Assembly (NCBI RefSeq): GCF_011759705.1
Contig: NZ_JAAOZF010000001.1
Location: 500,247-564,246, forward strand
Direction of reading: 5' to 3'
DNA length: 64,000 nucleotides
Source of the DNA: Microbacterium ulmi
GTDB taxonomy: Bacteria > Actinomycetota > Actinomycetes > Actinomycetales > Microbacteriaceae
Notes under the pieces: generated by a model
Told to the model about the DNA's origin: nothing
Database searches by the model: none
The model's input: only the letters and a program-made list of their open reading frames with translations
Shown: positions 23,931 to 31,106 of the stretch, piece after piece
How the letters are laid out: every line of letters begins with the position of its first letter
How positions within the stretch are numbered: position 1 is the first letter of the stretch
Made by a program: the position numbers and the translations under genes

Positions 23931-25177
23931 CGTCGCTCCGACCGGTCGAGGAGCAGCTCGGTCTCGTGCTCTCTCGCGTGCGGCTGCTCGCCGCGCAGTC
24001 CCTGCCGCTCTCCGCGGCGGGAGGCAGAACGCTCCGCGAGCCCGTGCGCGCCCGCGTCGACATCCCGGTCTTCGACAACTCGGCGATGGACGGCTTCGCC
24101 GTGCGCTTCGAGGACGTGAAGGATGCCGCGCCCGACGCGCCCGTCCGGCTGCGCGTCGTCGCCGACCTCCCCGCAGGCAGCCCGCTCGATCCACCGCTGG
24201 GTCACGGCGACGCGGCACGCATCATGACGGGCTCGGCGGTGCCGACGGCGGCGGATGCGATCGTTCCGTTCGAGGACACGGCCGGCGGGCTCGCGGACTC
24301 GCTCGGCGAGATCGCCGTCACGTCGGCACCCGCCGCCGTGGGCGCGCACGTGCGTCGACGCGGCGGCGATGCCGCCGTCGGCGATGTCGTGGTCGCCGCG
24401 GGCATCCGGCTCGGGCCGCTCCAGCTCGCGGCCGCCGCGGCCGCGGGCGTTCCCGATGTCGTCGTCGCGGCGCGACCTCGCATCGCCGTGGTCTCGACAG
24501 GCTCGGAGCTCGTCGCTCCGGGCCGAACGCTGCAGCGAGGGCAGATCCCCGAGTCGAATAGCGAGCTCCTGGCGGGACTGGCTGCCGACGCCGGTGCCGA
24601 CGTCGTGCTGCGCGCGTCCGTCGCCGACGACGGCGGCGGGCTCGCGCGGGTCATGGCGCGGGTCGCGGCAGCGGGTTCGCCCGAGCTGGTCGATGTCGTC
24701 GTCTTCTCGGGCGGAGTCAGTGCGGGCGCGTACGAGGTCGTCAAGAACGAGCTCGCCGGCACGATGGAGTTCGCGAAGGTCGCGATGCAGCCGGGCAAGC
24801 CGCAGGGCTTCGGCGTCACGGCGGACGGCGTCCTCCTCTTCGGCCTCCCCGGCAATCCCGTCAGCGCCGCCGTGTCGTTCGAGGTCTTCGTCCGGCCGGC
24901 ACTGCTCGCGCTCCAGGGGCGGACGCACCTCCAGCGGCCGCTGCTCCGGCTTCCCGCAGCCGCCCGATGGCGCACACCTCCAGGGCGCCGCCAATACCTC
25001 CCCGCCGCAATCGACACGGCCGATCCCTCTCGCTGGACCGTCTCTCCCGCGACGGCGGGGGGCTCGGCATCCCACCTCGCAGGGGGGCTCGCGCGCGCGG
25101 ACGCCTACGCGATCGTCCCTGCAGAGGTCGACGTCGTGACGGAGGGCACGTTCGTCGATGTCATGCTGATCTCATGA
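23927..25177 (+). CDS. moeA: Molybdopterin molybdotransferase MoeA
   Basis: A 416-residue MoeA, which inserts molybdate into adenylated molybdopterin. Core features are PVFDNSAMDGFAVRFED, ARIMTGSAVPTAADAIVPFED, VVSTGSELVAPG, DVVVFSGGVSAGAYEVVK, GVLLFGLPGNPVSAAVSFEVFVRPAL and a C-terminal beta domain. ATG 23927 overlaps the moeB stop (ATGA). Its own stop overlaps moaC by four bases, so the genes are translationally coupled. Confidence 0.95.
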   Translation: MTSLRPVEEQLGLVLSRVRLLAAQSLPLSAAGGRTLREPVRARVDIPVFDNSAMDGFAVRFEDVKDAAPDAPVRLRVVADLPAGSPLDPPLGHGDAARIMTGSAVPTAADAIVPFEDTAGGLADSLGEIAVTSAPAAVGAHVRRRGGDAAVGDVVVAAGIRLGPLQLAAAAAAGVPDVVVAARPRIAVVSTGSELVAPGRTLQRGQIPESNSELLAGLAADAGADVVLRASVADDGGGLARVMARVAAAGSPELVDVVVFSGGVSAGAYEVVKNELAGTMEFAKVAMQPGKPQGFGVTADGVLLFGLPGNPVSAAVSFEVFVRPALLALQGRTHLQRPLLRLPAAARWRTPPGRRQYLPAAIDTADPSRWTVSPATAGGSASHLAGGLARADAYAIVPAEVDVVTEGTFVDVMLIS

Positions 25178-26391
25178 GCTTCACGCATCTCGACGACTCC
25201 GGGAACGCGCGCATGGTCGACGTCACGGCGAAGGAGCCGACCGTCCGTGCCGCGACGGCGCGCGGGTTCGTCCGGTGCGCTCGCGAGGTGGTCGCGGCGC
25301 TGCGCGACGGCGCCGTCCCGAAGGGCGATGTCCTCGCGGTCGCGCGCATCGCCGGCATCCAGGCCGCCAAGCGCACGCCCGAGCTGCTGCCGCTCGCGCA
25401 TGTCATCGGCGTGCACGGCGTCGTCGTCGATCTCGAGGTCGCCGACGAGGGCGTCGAGATCGAGGCGACCGTGCGCACGGCCGACCGGACGGGTGTCGAG
25501 ATGGAGGCGCTCACGGCGGTGTCGGTCGCCGCCCTCGCGATCGTCGACATGGTGAAGGGCCTCGACAAGTCGACATCGATCGAGAACGTGCGCATCACGG
25601 CCAAGGAGGGCGGCCGCTCGGGGTCGTGGACGCGGCCGGGCGAGACGGCCGGATCGCTTCCGCATGCGTCGGGCTCGCCGCACGGCAGCGCGCGCGGCAC
25701 GGCACACGGATCCGGGGAGCCCCGGCCTGGACCCGAGCCCCGGTCGACGGCATCGCCCGAGCCGCCGCCGTCGTCGGCGGCCCCCGGCACACCGGCGCCC
25801 GGATCCCCCTGGTCCGGACCCGAGCCCAGGTCGACGGCATCGCCCGAGCCGCCGTCGTCGGCGGCCCCCGGCACACCGGCGCCCGGCTCGGACATGCGCG
25901 CGTCCGTGACGCCGCTCCCGCCGGTCCACGCCCCCTTCGCCGTCCCGCCCACACCCGCTCCCCCCGTGCCGCCGGGGCCGGGTCTGCCCGTCGGCGCCAC
26001 GGCGCCCGTGACCCCGCCGACGACGTACACGGCCGCGCCCATCCCTCCCGACATCGCGCCCCCCGCCCCGCCGATCCCTTTGCACCCCGACGGCTCCCGG
26101 CGCGAGTCCGGACGCCGCGGCGCCGCACGACCGGGGCCCCTGCGCTCGAATGCCTCACACTCGGACCCGTGGCATCCCGAACCGTCGCGTCCCGAACCGT
26201 CGGCTCCCGGCCCGTCGCTCCAGGAGCGTCCTCCTGTCGGCGCCGGCCCTGTCGGCGAGGCGGGGAACGGGGGGACGGGAACGAACGGCGCGGGCGCCGT
26301 CGACCCGCCCGCCGTGACGCCTCCCCTTCCGACCCGACGCGTCCGCGCCGCGCGTCGTGCATACGGGACCCCGCAGCTCGGCGAGTCGTGA
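25174..26391 (+). CDS. moaC: Cyclic pyranopterin monophosphate synthase MoaC with long proline-rich tail
   Basis: A 405-residue protein whose first about 150 residues are a full MoaC, which converts 3',8-cyclo-GTP to cPMP with MoaA. Key parts are NARMVDVTAKEPTVR, KRTPELLPLAH and GVEMEALTAVSVAALAIVDMVKGLDK, with the catalytic Lys pair region present. Normal MoaC ends here at 155-165 residues. The frame continues for about 250 residues of Pro, Ser, Gly and Ala, including two 29-residue repeats, without a stop. Third positions remain GC-rich in this frame, so the tail is probably translated and disordered. ATG 25174 overlaps moeA. Confidence 0.9.
   Translation: MSFTHLDDSGNARMVDVTAKEPTVRAATARGFVRCAREVVAALRDGAVPKGDVLAVARIAGIQAAKRTPELLPLAHVIGVHGVVVDLEVADEGVEIEATVRTADRTGVEMEALTAVSVAALAIVDMVKGLDKSTSIENVRITAKEGGRSGSWTRPGETAGSLPHASGSPHGSARGTAHGSGEPRPGPEPRSTASPEPPPSSAAPGTPAPGSPWSGPEPRSTASPEPPSSAAPGTPAPGSDMRASVTPLPPVHAPFAVPPTPAPPVPPGPGLPVGATAPVTPPTTYTAAPIPPDIAPPAPPIPLHPDGSRRESGRRGAARPGPLRSNASHSDPWHPEPSRPEPSAPGPSLQERPPVGAGPVGEAGNGGTGTNGAGAVDPPAVTPPLPTRRVRAARRAYGTPQLGES
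25731..25904 (+). repeat. Two 87-bp direct repeats inside the moaC tail
   Basis: The segment starting ACCCGAGCCC at 25731 recurs at 25818 (period 87, 29 codons) with few differences and one 3-bp length change compensated elsewhere. It encodes PEPRSTASPEPP-S-SAAPGTPAPGS twice, in frame. Confidence 0.85.
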
Positions 26392-26416
26392 CGGCACGAG
26401 CCGTGACGCACGGAGC

Positions 26417-27088
26417 ATGACCGCCGGCCGGGGCGACGCGACGGGCAGCGGTCCGGGCGAGCTCGACACGGTCGGCGCGATCCTGCTCGCGGGGGGACGA
26501 GCCACGCGGATGGGCGGCGCGACCAAGCCCCTCCTGGAGATCGACGGGCGCTCTCTGCTCGCGCGTGCCGTCGCCGCCGTCGCAGAGGCGGGAGCCCGGC
26601 CGGTCACGGTCGCGGCCGAGGTCCTCGATCCCGCGCTCGAGGTCGAGTGGGTGCGCGAAGACCCTCCCTTCGGCGGGCCCGCCGCCGCGACGATCGCCGT
26701 CCTCGACGCGTGGGCGGCGCGCGGCGACGACCCCCCGTGGACGTTCCTGCTCGCGTGCGACCTCCCGCACGTCGACGCCGCCGTCGCGCGACTGAGCTCC
26801 GACATCCTGCTCCTGCCCGCCGACACCGACGGCATCTGCCTCGCGGACCCGTCGAGCAGGCCGCAGTGGCTCACGGGCCTGTATCGCACGGTCGCGCTGC
26901 GGCGCGGAGCCGCTGCCCTCCCCGATCGCGGGCGAGGCGCCTCGGTCCAGGCGCTGCTGGACGACCTCGCGATCGCGGTCGTCCCCGCCCCCGAGGGGCT
27001 CACCGCCGACGTCGACACGTGGGAGGATCTCGTACGAGCCCGCACCGAGGCTCGGCATCCCGTCGCGCGCACCGAGGAGGACGCATGA
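26417..27088 (+). CDS. mobA: Molybdenum cofactor guanylyltransferase (MobA-like)
   Basis: A 223-residue nucleotidyltransferase that attaches GMP (or CMP in relatives) to Moco. The signature AILLAGGRATRMGGATKPLLEIDG is present in its two halves around the GG-x-x-x-RMG motif, followed by WTFLLACDLPHVDAAV (the metal-binding Asp) and QWLTGLYRTVALR. The C-terminus TADVDTWEDL is typical. It starts 25 bp after moaC and its stop overlaps the next ORF (ATGA). Bis-MGD made here would suit the FdhF-type enzyme nearby. Confidence 0.93.
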   Translation: MTAGRGDATGSGPGELDTVGAILLAGGRATRMGGATKPLLEIDGRSLLARAVAAVAEAGARPVTVAAEVLDPALEVEWVREDPPFGGPAAATIAVLDAWAARGDDPPWTFLLACDLPHVDAAVARLSSDILLLPADTDGICLADPSSRPQWLTGLYRTVALRRGAAALPDRGRGASVQALLDDLAIAVVPAPEGLTADVDTWEDLVRARTEARHPVARTEEDA

Positions 27089-27348
27089 CCGAGCACCTTC
27101 CCCCCGAGGCTCTCGACGTGTGGGCCCAGGCGCTGCGCGAGCGTTTCGGGCTCGGTCCGAACGACATCCCGATCCCGCTCATCCTCGATCTCGCGAAGGA
27201 TGCCGCGAACGGCGTCGCTCGCCCGGCGGCTCCCGTGAGCGCGTTCGTCGCGGGACTCGTCGCGGGGCGAGCGGGCGGGAGCATCCCCGACCATGCCCGC
27301 GACGCCGCGGTGCTCATCTCGAAGCTCGCATCGGAGTGGAGGGCCTGA
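27085..27348 (+). CDS. DUF6457 small protein of the molybdenum cofactor operon
   Basis: An 87-residue, mainly helical protein starting with LPPEALDVWAQALRERFGL and containing IPLILDLAKDAANGVARPAAPVSAF and HARDAAVLISKLA. I match it to DUF6457, an actinobacterial family commonly placed beside or fused to MobA. The function is unknown. Overlaps with mobA (ATGA) and moaD (TGATG) indicate tight stoichiometric coupling, suggesting a partner or accessory of MobA. Confidence 0.8.
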   Translation: MTEHLPPEALDVWAQALRERFGLGPNDIPIPLILDLAKDAANGVARPAAPVSAFVAGLVAGRAGGSIPDHARDAAVLISKLASEWRA

Positions 27349-27581
27349 TGGCCCGCGTCCGATTCTTCGCCGCAGCCGAGGAGGCGGTGGGCGCCGACGT
27401 CCTCACCCGGTCAGAGCCGACGCTCGGTGCGCTCAGATCCGCTCTTGCGGCGGAGTTCCCCGGGCTCGGCGGCATCCTGCCCCGCTGCGCCGTGCTCGTG
27501 GGCGGAGCCCGCGTCTCCGACGAGACCCCGCTGTCGACGGACGAGCTCGTCGACGTCCTGCCGCCCTTCGCGGGAGGCTGA
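27348..27581 (+). CDS. moaD: Molybdopterin synthase sulfur carrier subunit MoaD
   Basis: A 77-residue ubiquitin-like protein. It starts VRFFAAAEEAVGAD, has CAVLVGGARVSDETPL and ends with the required PPFAGG, whose terminal Gly is adenylated by MoeB and thiocarboxylated. It donates sulfur to cPMP in the MoaD-MoaE complex. Its ATG overlaps the preceding stop by one base. moaE faces it from the opposite strand with only 6 bp between stops. Confidence 0.93.
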   Translation: MARVRFFAAAEEAVGADVLTRSEPTLGALRSALAAEFPGLGGILPRCAVLVGGARVSDETPLSTDELVDVLPPFAGG

Positions 27582-27587
27582 CGCGCC

Positions 27588-28013
27588 TCAGCCGCCGAGA
27601 CCCTTCCAGGCGATCGTGCCGTCGGCCTCGACCTGGCGCTTCCACACGGGCAGGTCGGCCTTGATCGCCTCGATGACGGCGCGGCAGACCTCGAAGGCCT
27701 CTGCGCGGTGCGCCGCCGCGACGGCGATCACGACGGCCGCGTCGCCGACCGCGAGCCGGCCGATGCGGTGCGAGACGGCGACGACGGCGCCCGTCTCGCC
27801 GACGGCATCCTCGGCGAGCAGGCGCAGGACCTTCTCGGCATCCGGATGGGCCGTGTACTCGAGCGCGACCACGGCGGTGGCGGCATCCGGATCGTGATCC
27901 CGCACGCGCCCCACGAACGTCACCTCCGCGCCCATCGCGACGTCGTCGACCGCCGCGACGTGCGCGTCGAGGTCGAGGGGCTGCGCGCTGATCGCGGCGA
28001 TGCGCACCGACAT
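27588..28013 (-). CDS. moaE: Molybdopterin synthase catalytic subunit MoaE
   Basis: A 141-residue MoaE that converts cPMP to molybdopterin using MoaD thiocarboxylate. GAEVTFVGRVRDHD, ALEYTAHPDAEKVL, VSHRIGRLAVGDAAVVIAVAAAHRAEAFEV and the catalytic Lys region IKADLPVWKRQ are all present. It is the second gene of a mogA-moaE pair, with a TGATG stop-start overlap. It is convergent with moaD, so the two synthase subunits are made from different transcripts. Confidence 0.95.
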   Translation of the reverse strand: MSVRIAAISAQPLDLDAHVAAVDDVAMGAEVTFVGRVRDHDPDAATAVVALEYTAHPDAEKVLRLLAEDAVGETGAVVAVSHRIGRLAVGDAAVVIAVAAAHRAEAFEVCRAVIEAIKADLPVWKRQVEADGTIAWKGLGG

Positions 28014-28489
28014 CAGTGATCGCCCCCCTCGAGCTGGTCGATGACGTGGCGTGCGACCGACACGATGACGGGCATGCCGGATGCCACGGCCTTCGGCGAT
28101 CCCGGCAGGTTGACGACGAGCGTCCCGCCCGCGACGCCCGCGATCCCGCGGGACAGCATGCCGCCGGGTGTCTCTGCCGTTCCCCGCCGCCGCAGCTCCT
28201 CGGGGATGCCGGGGATGCTCCGCTCGATGACGGCGGTCGTCCCTTCGGGGGTGCGGTCGCGGGGGCCGAGCCCCGTCCCGCCCGTCGTCACGACGAGCCG
28301 CGCTCCGTCGGCGACGGCGCCGCGCAGCGCCGAGGCGACGCTGTCCGCTCCGTCGGGGACGACCACGGCGTCGGGGCAGTCGAATCCCGCATCGCGCAGG
28401 GCGGCGACGGCGAGCGGGCCTGCCGCGTCCTCGCGACCACCCGCCGCCGAGCGATCGGAGACGGTGATGACGACGGCGCGCAACGGCAT
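28013..28489 (-). CDS. mogA: Molybdopterin adenylyltransferase MogA/MoaB
   Basis: A 158-residue protein of the MogA/MoaB family, which adenylates molybdopterin for MoeA. AVVITVSDRSAAGGREDAAGPL opens it (continuous motif shortened here), with VVTTGGTGLGPRDRTPEGT and PGGMLSRGIAGVAGGTLVVNLPGSPKA following. TAGGCT is 6 nt before the ATG, suggesting a leaderless transcript that also carries moaE. It may equally be labelled moaB, since the two are hard to separate by sequence. Confidence 0.92.
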   Translation of the reverse strand: MPLRAVVITVSDRSAAGGREDAAGPLAVAALRDAGFDCPDAVVVPDGADSVASALRGAVADGARLVVTTGGTGLGPRDRTPEGTTAVIERSIPGIPEELRRRGTAETPGGMLSRGIAGVAGGTLVVNLPGSPKAVASGMPVIVSVARHVIDQLEGGDH

Positions 28490-28535
28490 GTCGTCAGCCT
28501 AGACACGCGCGGCGGTCGCCGCCTGCGCGGCGAGG

Positions 28536-31037
28536 TCAGCCCCGCCGCTCGAGGCGCACGACGACGGACTTCGAGGTGGGCGTGCCGCTCACGTCCGCGA
28601 CCGAGTCGAGCGGCACGAGCACGTTCGTCTCGGGGTAGTACGCGGCCGCGTTGCCCCGAGGCGTCGAGTAGGCGACGATGCGGAACTCCTGCGCGCGGCG
28701 CTCCTGCGTGACTCCGTCGGCGCCCGTCCACTCGGACACGAGGTCGACGATCTCGCCGTCCGCGAAGCCCAGCGCCTGGATGTCCTTCGCGTTCACGAGC
28801 ACGACTCGACGCCCGCCGTGGATGCCGCGGTACCTGTCGTCCTTGCCGTAGATCGTGGTGTTGTACTGATCGTGCGACCGCAGGGTCTGCAGCAGCAGGC
28901 GCCCCCGAGGGATGCGCGGATACTCGAGTGCGTTCACCGTGAACCGTGCCCTGCCGTCAGGCGTCGCGAAGCGCCGCTGGTCGCGCGGCCCGTTCGGGAG
29001 GAACAGGGTGCCGCCCTTGTCGATGCGCGTCTCGTAGTCGTCGAAGCCTGGGACGACGTTCTCGATGTGCGCGCGGATGAGCGAGTAGTCGGCTTCGAGC
29101 GCCGCCCAGTCCGCGTGCGGGACATTGAGCGGATGCCGCGGGGCAGCGGGATCTGGGGCGTCGGCTGCTGCCCCGTCCAGGTGCGGGATGTCGAGCGGAT
29201 GCCGCGCGGCCGCGGGATCTGGGCCGTCGGCTGTTTCTGAGGGTGTGCGCTCGGGCAGGCCGCGTTCGGGGTCGCCCGCATGGCGCGGCGAATCATCCGG
29301 CGCGGCCCCGTCGCCGAAGAGCATGCCGCACAGCCGCGCGACGATCGCGACCTCGCTCAGCAGGTCGTCGGCGGGAGGAGCGAGCCGGCCGCGCGACGAG
29401 TGCACGGCGCCCATCGAGTCCTCGACGCTGACGCGCTGCTCGCGGACGGTGCCGTCGGCGCCCGCGCGTCTGTCGCGATCGGTCCGGCCGAGCGTCGGCA
29501 GGATGAGCGCGCGCCGACCCGTCACGACGTGCGAGCGGTTGAGCTTCGTCGACACGTGCACCGTGAGACCGACGTCGGCCATCACGGCCTCCACGACCGC
29601 CGTGTCGGGGGTGGCCGACACGAAGTTGCCGCCCATCCCCATGAAGAACCGCACGGCGCCGTCGCGCATCGCGCGGATCGCGCCGACCGTGTCGAACCCG
29701 TGCGGGCGAGGGGCGGAGAACGCGAACTCGGCGTCGAGCGCGTCGAGGAACGCCGCCGACGGCTTCTCGTAGATGCCGACCGTGCGGTCGCCCTGCACGT
29801 TCGAGTGTCCTCGGACCGGGCACAGGCCCGCACCGGGGCGCCCGATGTTGCCCTGGAGCAGGAGCACGTTGACGATCTCACGCAGCGTCGCGACGGAGTG
29901 CTTGTGCTGCGTGAGCCCCATGGCCCAGCAGACGATCGTGGCGCTCGACGTGCGGACGCGCTCAGCGACACGACGGAGCGTCTTCTGCGGGATGCCGGTC
30001 GCGGCGACGAGCTCCGGCCACGGCACGGCGGCCATCGCGTCGCGATACGCGGCGAAGCCGCTCGTGTGCTCCTCGATGAACGCGTGGTCGAGGATGCCGC
30101 CCTCGCACTCCTCGGCCTCGATGAGGTGCTTCCCGATGGCCTGGAACAGCGCCTGGTCGCCGCCGAGCCGGATCTGCACGAACTGGTCGGCGAGCTTCGT
30201 CCCGCCCAGCAGCACGCCCCGCACCGTCTGCGGGTTCTCGAACCGCATGAGCCCCGCCTCGGGCAGCGGGTTGACGGCGACGATCGTCGCGCCGCGCTCC
30301 TTGGCCTTCTCGAGCGCGCTCAGCATGCGCGGATGGTTCGTTCCGGGGTTCTGTCCTGCGACGATGAGCAGGTCGGCGCTGTGGACGTCCTCGATCGACA
30401 CGGTGCCCTTGCCGATGCCGATCGTCTCGGTGAGGGCCGACCCCGACGACTCGTGGCACATGTTGGAGCAGTCGGGGAGGTTGTTCGTCCCGAGGCCTCG
30501 CACGAGCAGCTGGTACAGGAAGGCCGCCTCGTTCGAGGTGCGGCCCGACGTGTAGAAGACGGCTTCGTTCGGATCGTCGAGCGCCCGCAGCTCGTCCGCG
30601 ACGAGCCGCAGGGCGTCGTCCCAGGCGATCGGGCGGTAGTGCGTCTCGCCCTCGTCGAGAAGCATGGGATGCGTCAGCCGCCCCTGCTGGCCGAGCCACC
30701 AGTCGTCATGTCCGCGCAGCTCGTCGATCGAGTGCTCCGCGAAGAACTCCGGACCGACGCGACGCAGCGTCGCCTCCTCCGCGACGGCCTTCGCGCCGTT
30801 CTCGCAGAACTCCGCGATGTGGCGCTTGTCGGTCTCGGGCCAGGCGCATCCGGGGCAGTCGAAGCCGTCCTTCTGGTTGACCCGCAGAAGAGCGGCGACG
30901 CTGCGCCGCACGCCCATCTGCTCGTTCGCGATCTCGAGGGCGTGCAGCACGGCGGGCACGCCGACCGAGACGCCCTTGGTCCTCGTGGCGCGGACCTTCG
31001 ACTCGTCGATGTCGGTCGTCGGTGCCTTCGTGGCCAT
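28536..31037 (-). CDS. FdhF/YdeP-type molybdopterin oxidoreductase (putative formate dehydrogenase-like)
   Basis: An 833-residue bis-MGD enzyme of the FdhF/YdeP family. Cys61 and Cys64 in FDCPGCAWPE suit a small iron-sulfur cluster. FYTSGRTSNEAAFLYQL, NNLPDCSNMCHESSG with Cys194, VAGQNPGTNHPRM, WAMGLTQHKHSVATLREI and GMGGNFVSATPD are typical. The C-terminal domain has LQTLRSHDQYNTTIYG and YYPETNVLVPLDS. E. coli YdeP is linked to acid resistance, and some relatives oxidise formate; the reaction here is unknown. A 63-bp in-frame duplication lies near residues 625-665. TAGCAT 6 nt before the ATG suggests a leaderless start. Confidence 0.92.
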   Translation of the reverse strand: MATKAPTTDIDESKVRATRTKGVSVGVPAVLHALEIANEQMGVRRSVAALLRVNQKDGFDCPGCAWPETDKRHIAEFCENGAKAVAEEATLRRVGPEFFAEHSIDELRGHDDWWLGQQGRLTHPMLLDEGETHYRPIAWDDALRLVADELRALDDPNEAVFYTSGRTSNEAAFLYQLLVRGLGTNNLPDCSNMCHESSGSALTETIGIGKGTVSIEDVHSADLLIVAGQNPGTNHPRMLSALEKAKERGATIVAVNPLPEAGLMRFENPQTVRGVLLGGTKLADQFVQIRLGGDQALFQAIGKHLIEAEECEGGILDHAFIEEHTSGFAAYRDAMAAVPWPELVAATGIPQKTLRRVAERVRTSSATIVCWAMGLTQHKHSVATLREIVNVLLLQGNIGRPGAGLCPVRGHSNVQGDRTVGIYEKPSAAFLDALDAEFAFSAPRPHGFDTVGAIRAMRDGAVRFFMGMGGNFVSATPDTAVVEAVMADVGLTVHVSTKLNRSHVVTGRRALILPTLGRTDRDRRAGADGTVREQRVSVEDSMGAVHSSRGRLAPPADDLLSEVAIVARLCGMLFGDGAAPDDSPRHAGDPERGLPERTPSETADGPDPAAARHPLDIPHLDGAAADAPDPAAPRHPLNVPHADWAALEADYSLIRAHIENVVPGFDDYETRIDKGGTLFLPNGPRDQRRFATPDGRARFTVNALEYPRIPRGRLLLQTLRSHDQYNTTIYGKDDRYRGIHGGRRVVLVNAKDIQALGFADGEIVDLVSEWTGADGVTQERRAQEFRIVAYSTPRGNAAAYYPETNVLVPLDSVADVSGTPTSKSVVVRLERRG
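29115..29240 (-). repeat. 63-bp in-frame duplication in the FdhF-like gene
   Basis: The word GAGCGGATGCCGCG recurs 63 bp apart (near 29128 and 29191) with similar flanks. The protein reads DPAAARHPLDIPHLDGA then DPAAPRHPLNVPHADWA, two 21-residue copies in a linker before the C-terminal domain. Confidence 0.8.
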
Positions 31038-31106
31038 GATCCGATGCTAGGCCTCTGCAGGCGTTCACGTCCCGTGCGCGGCGTGGCGGGCCGTCAGCAC
31101 CGGCCG

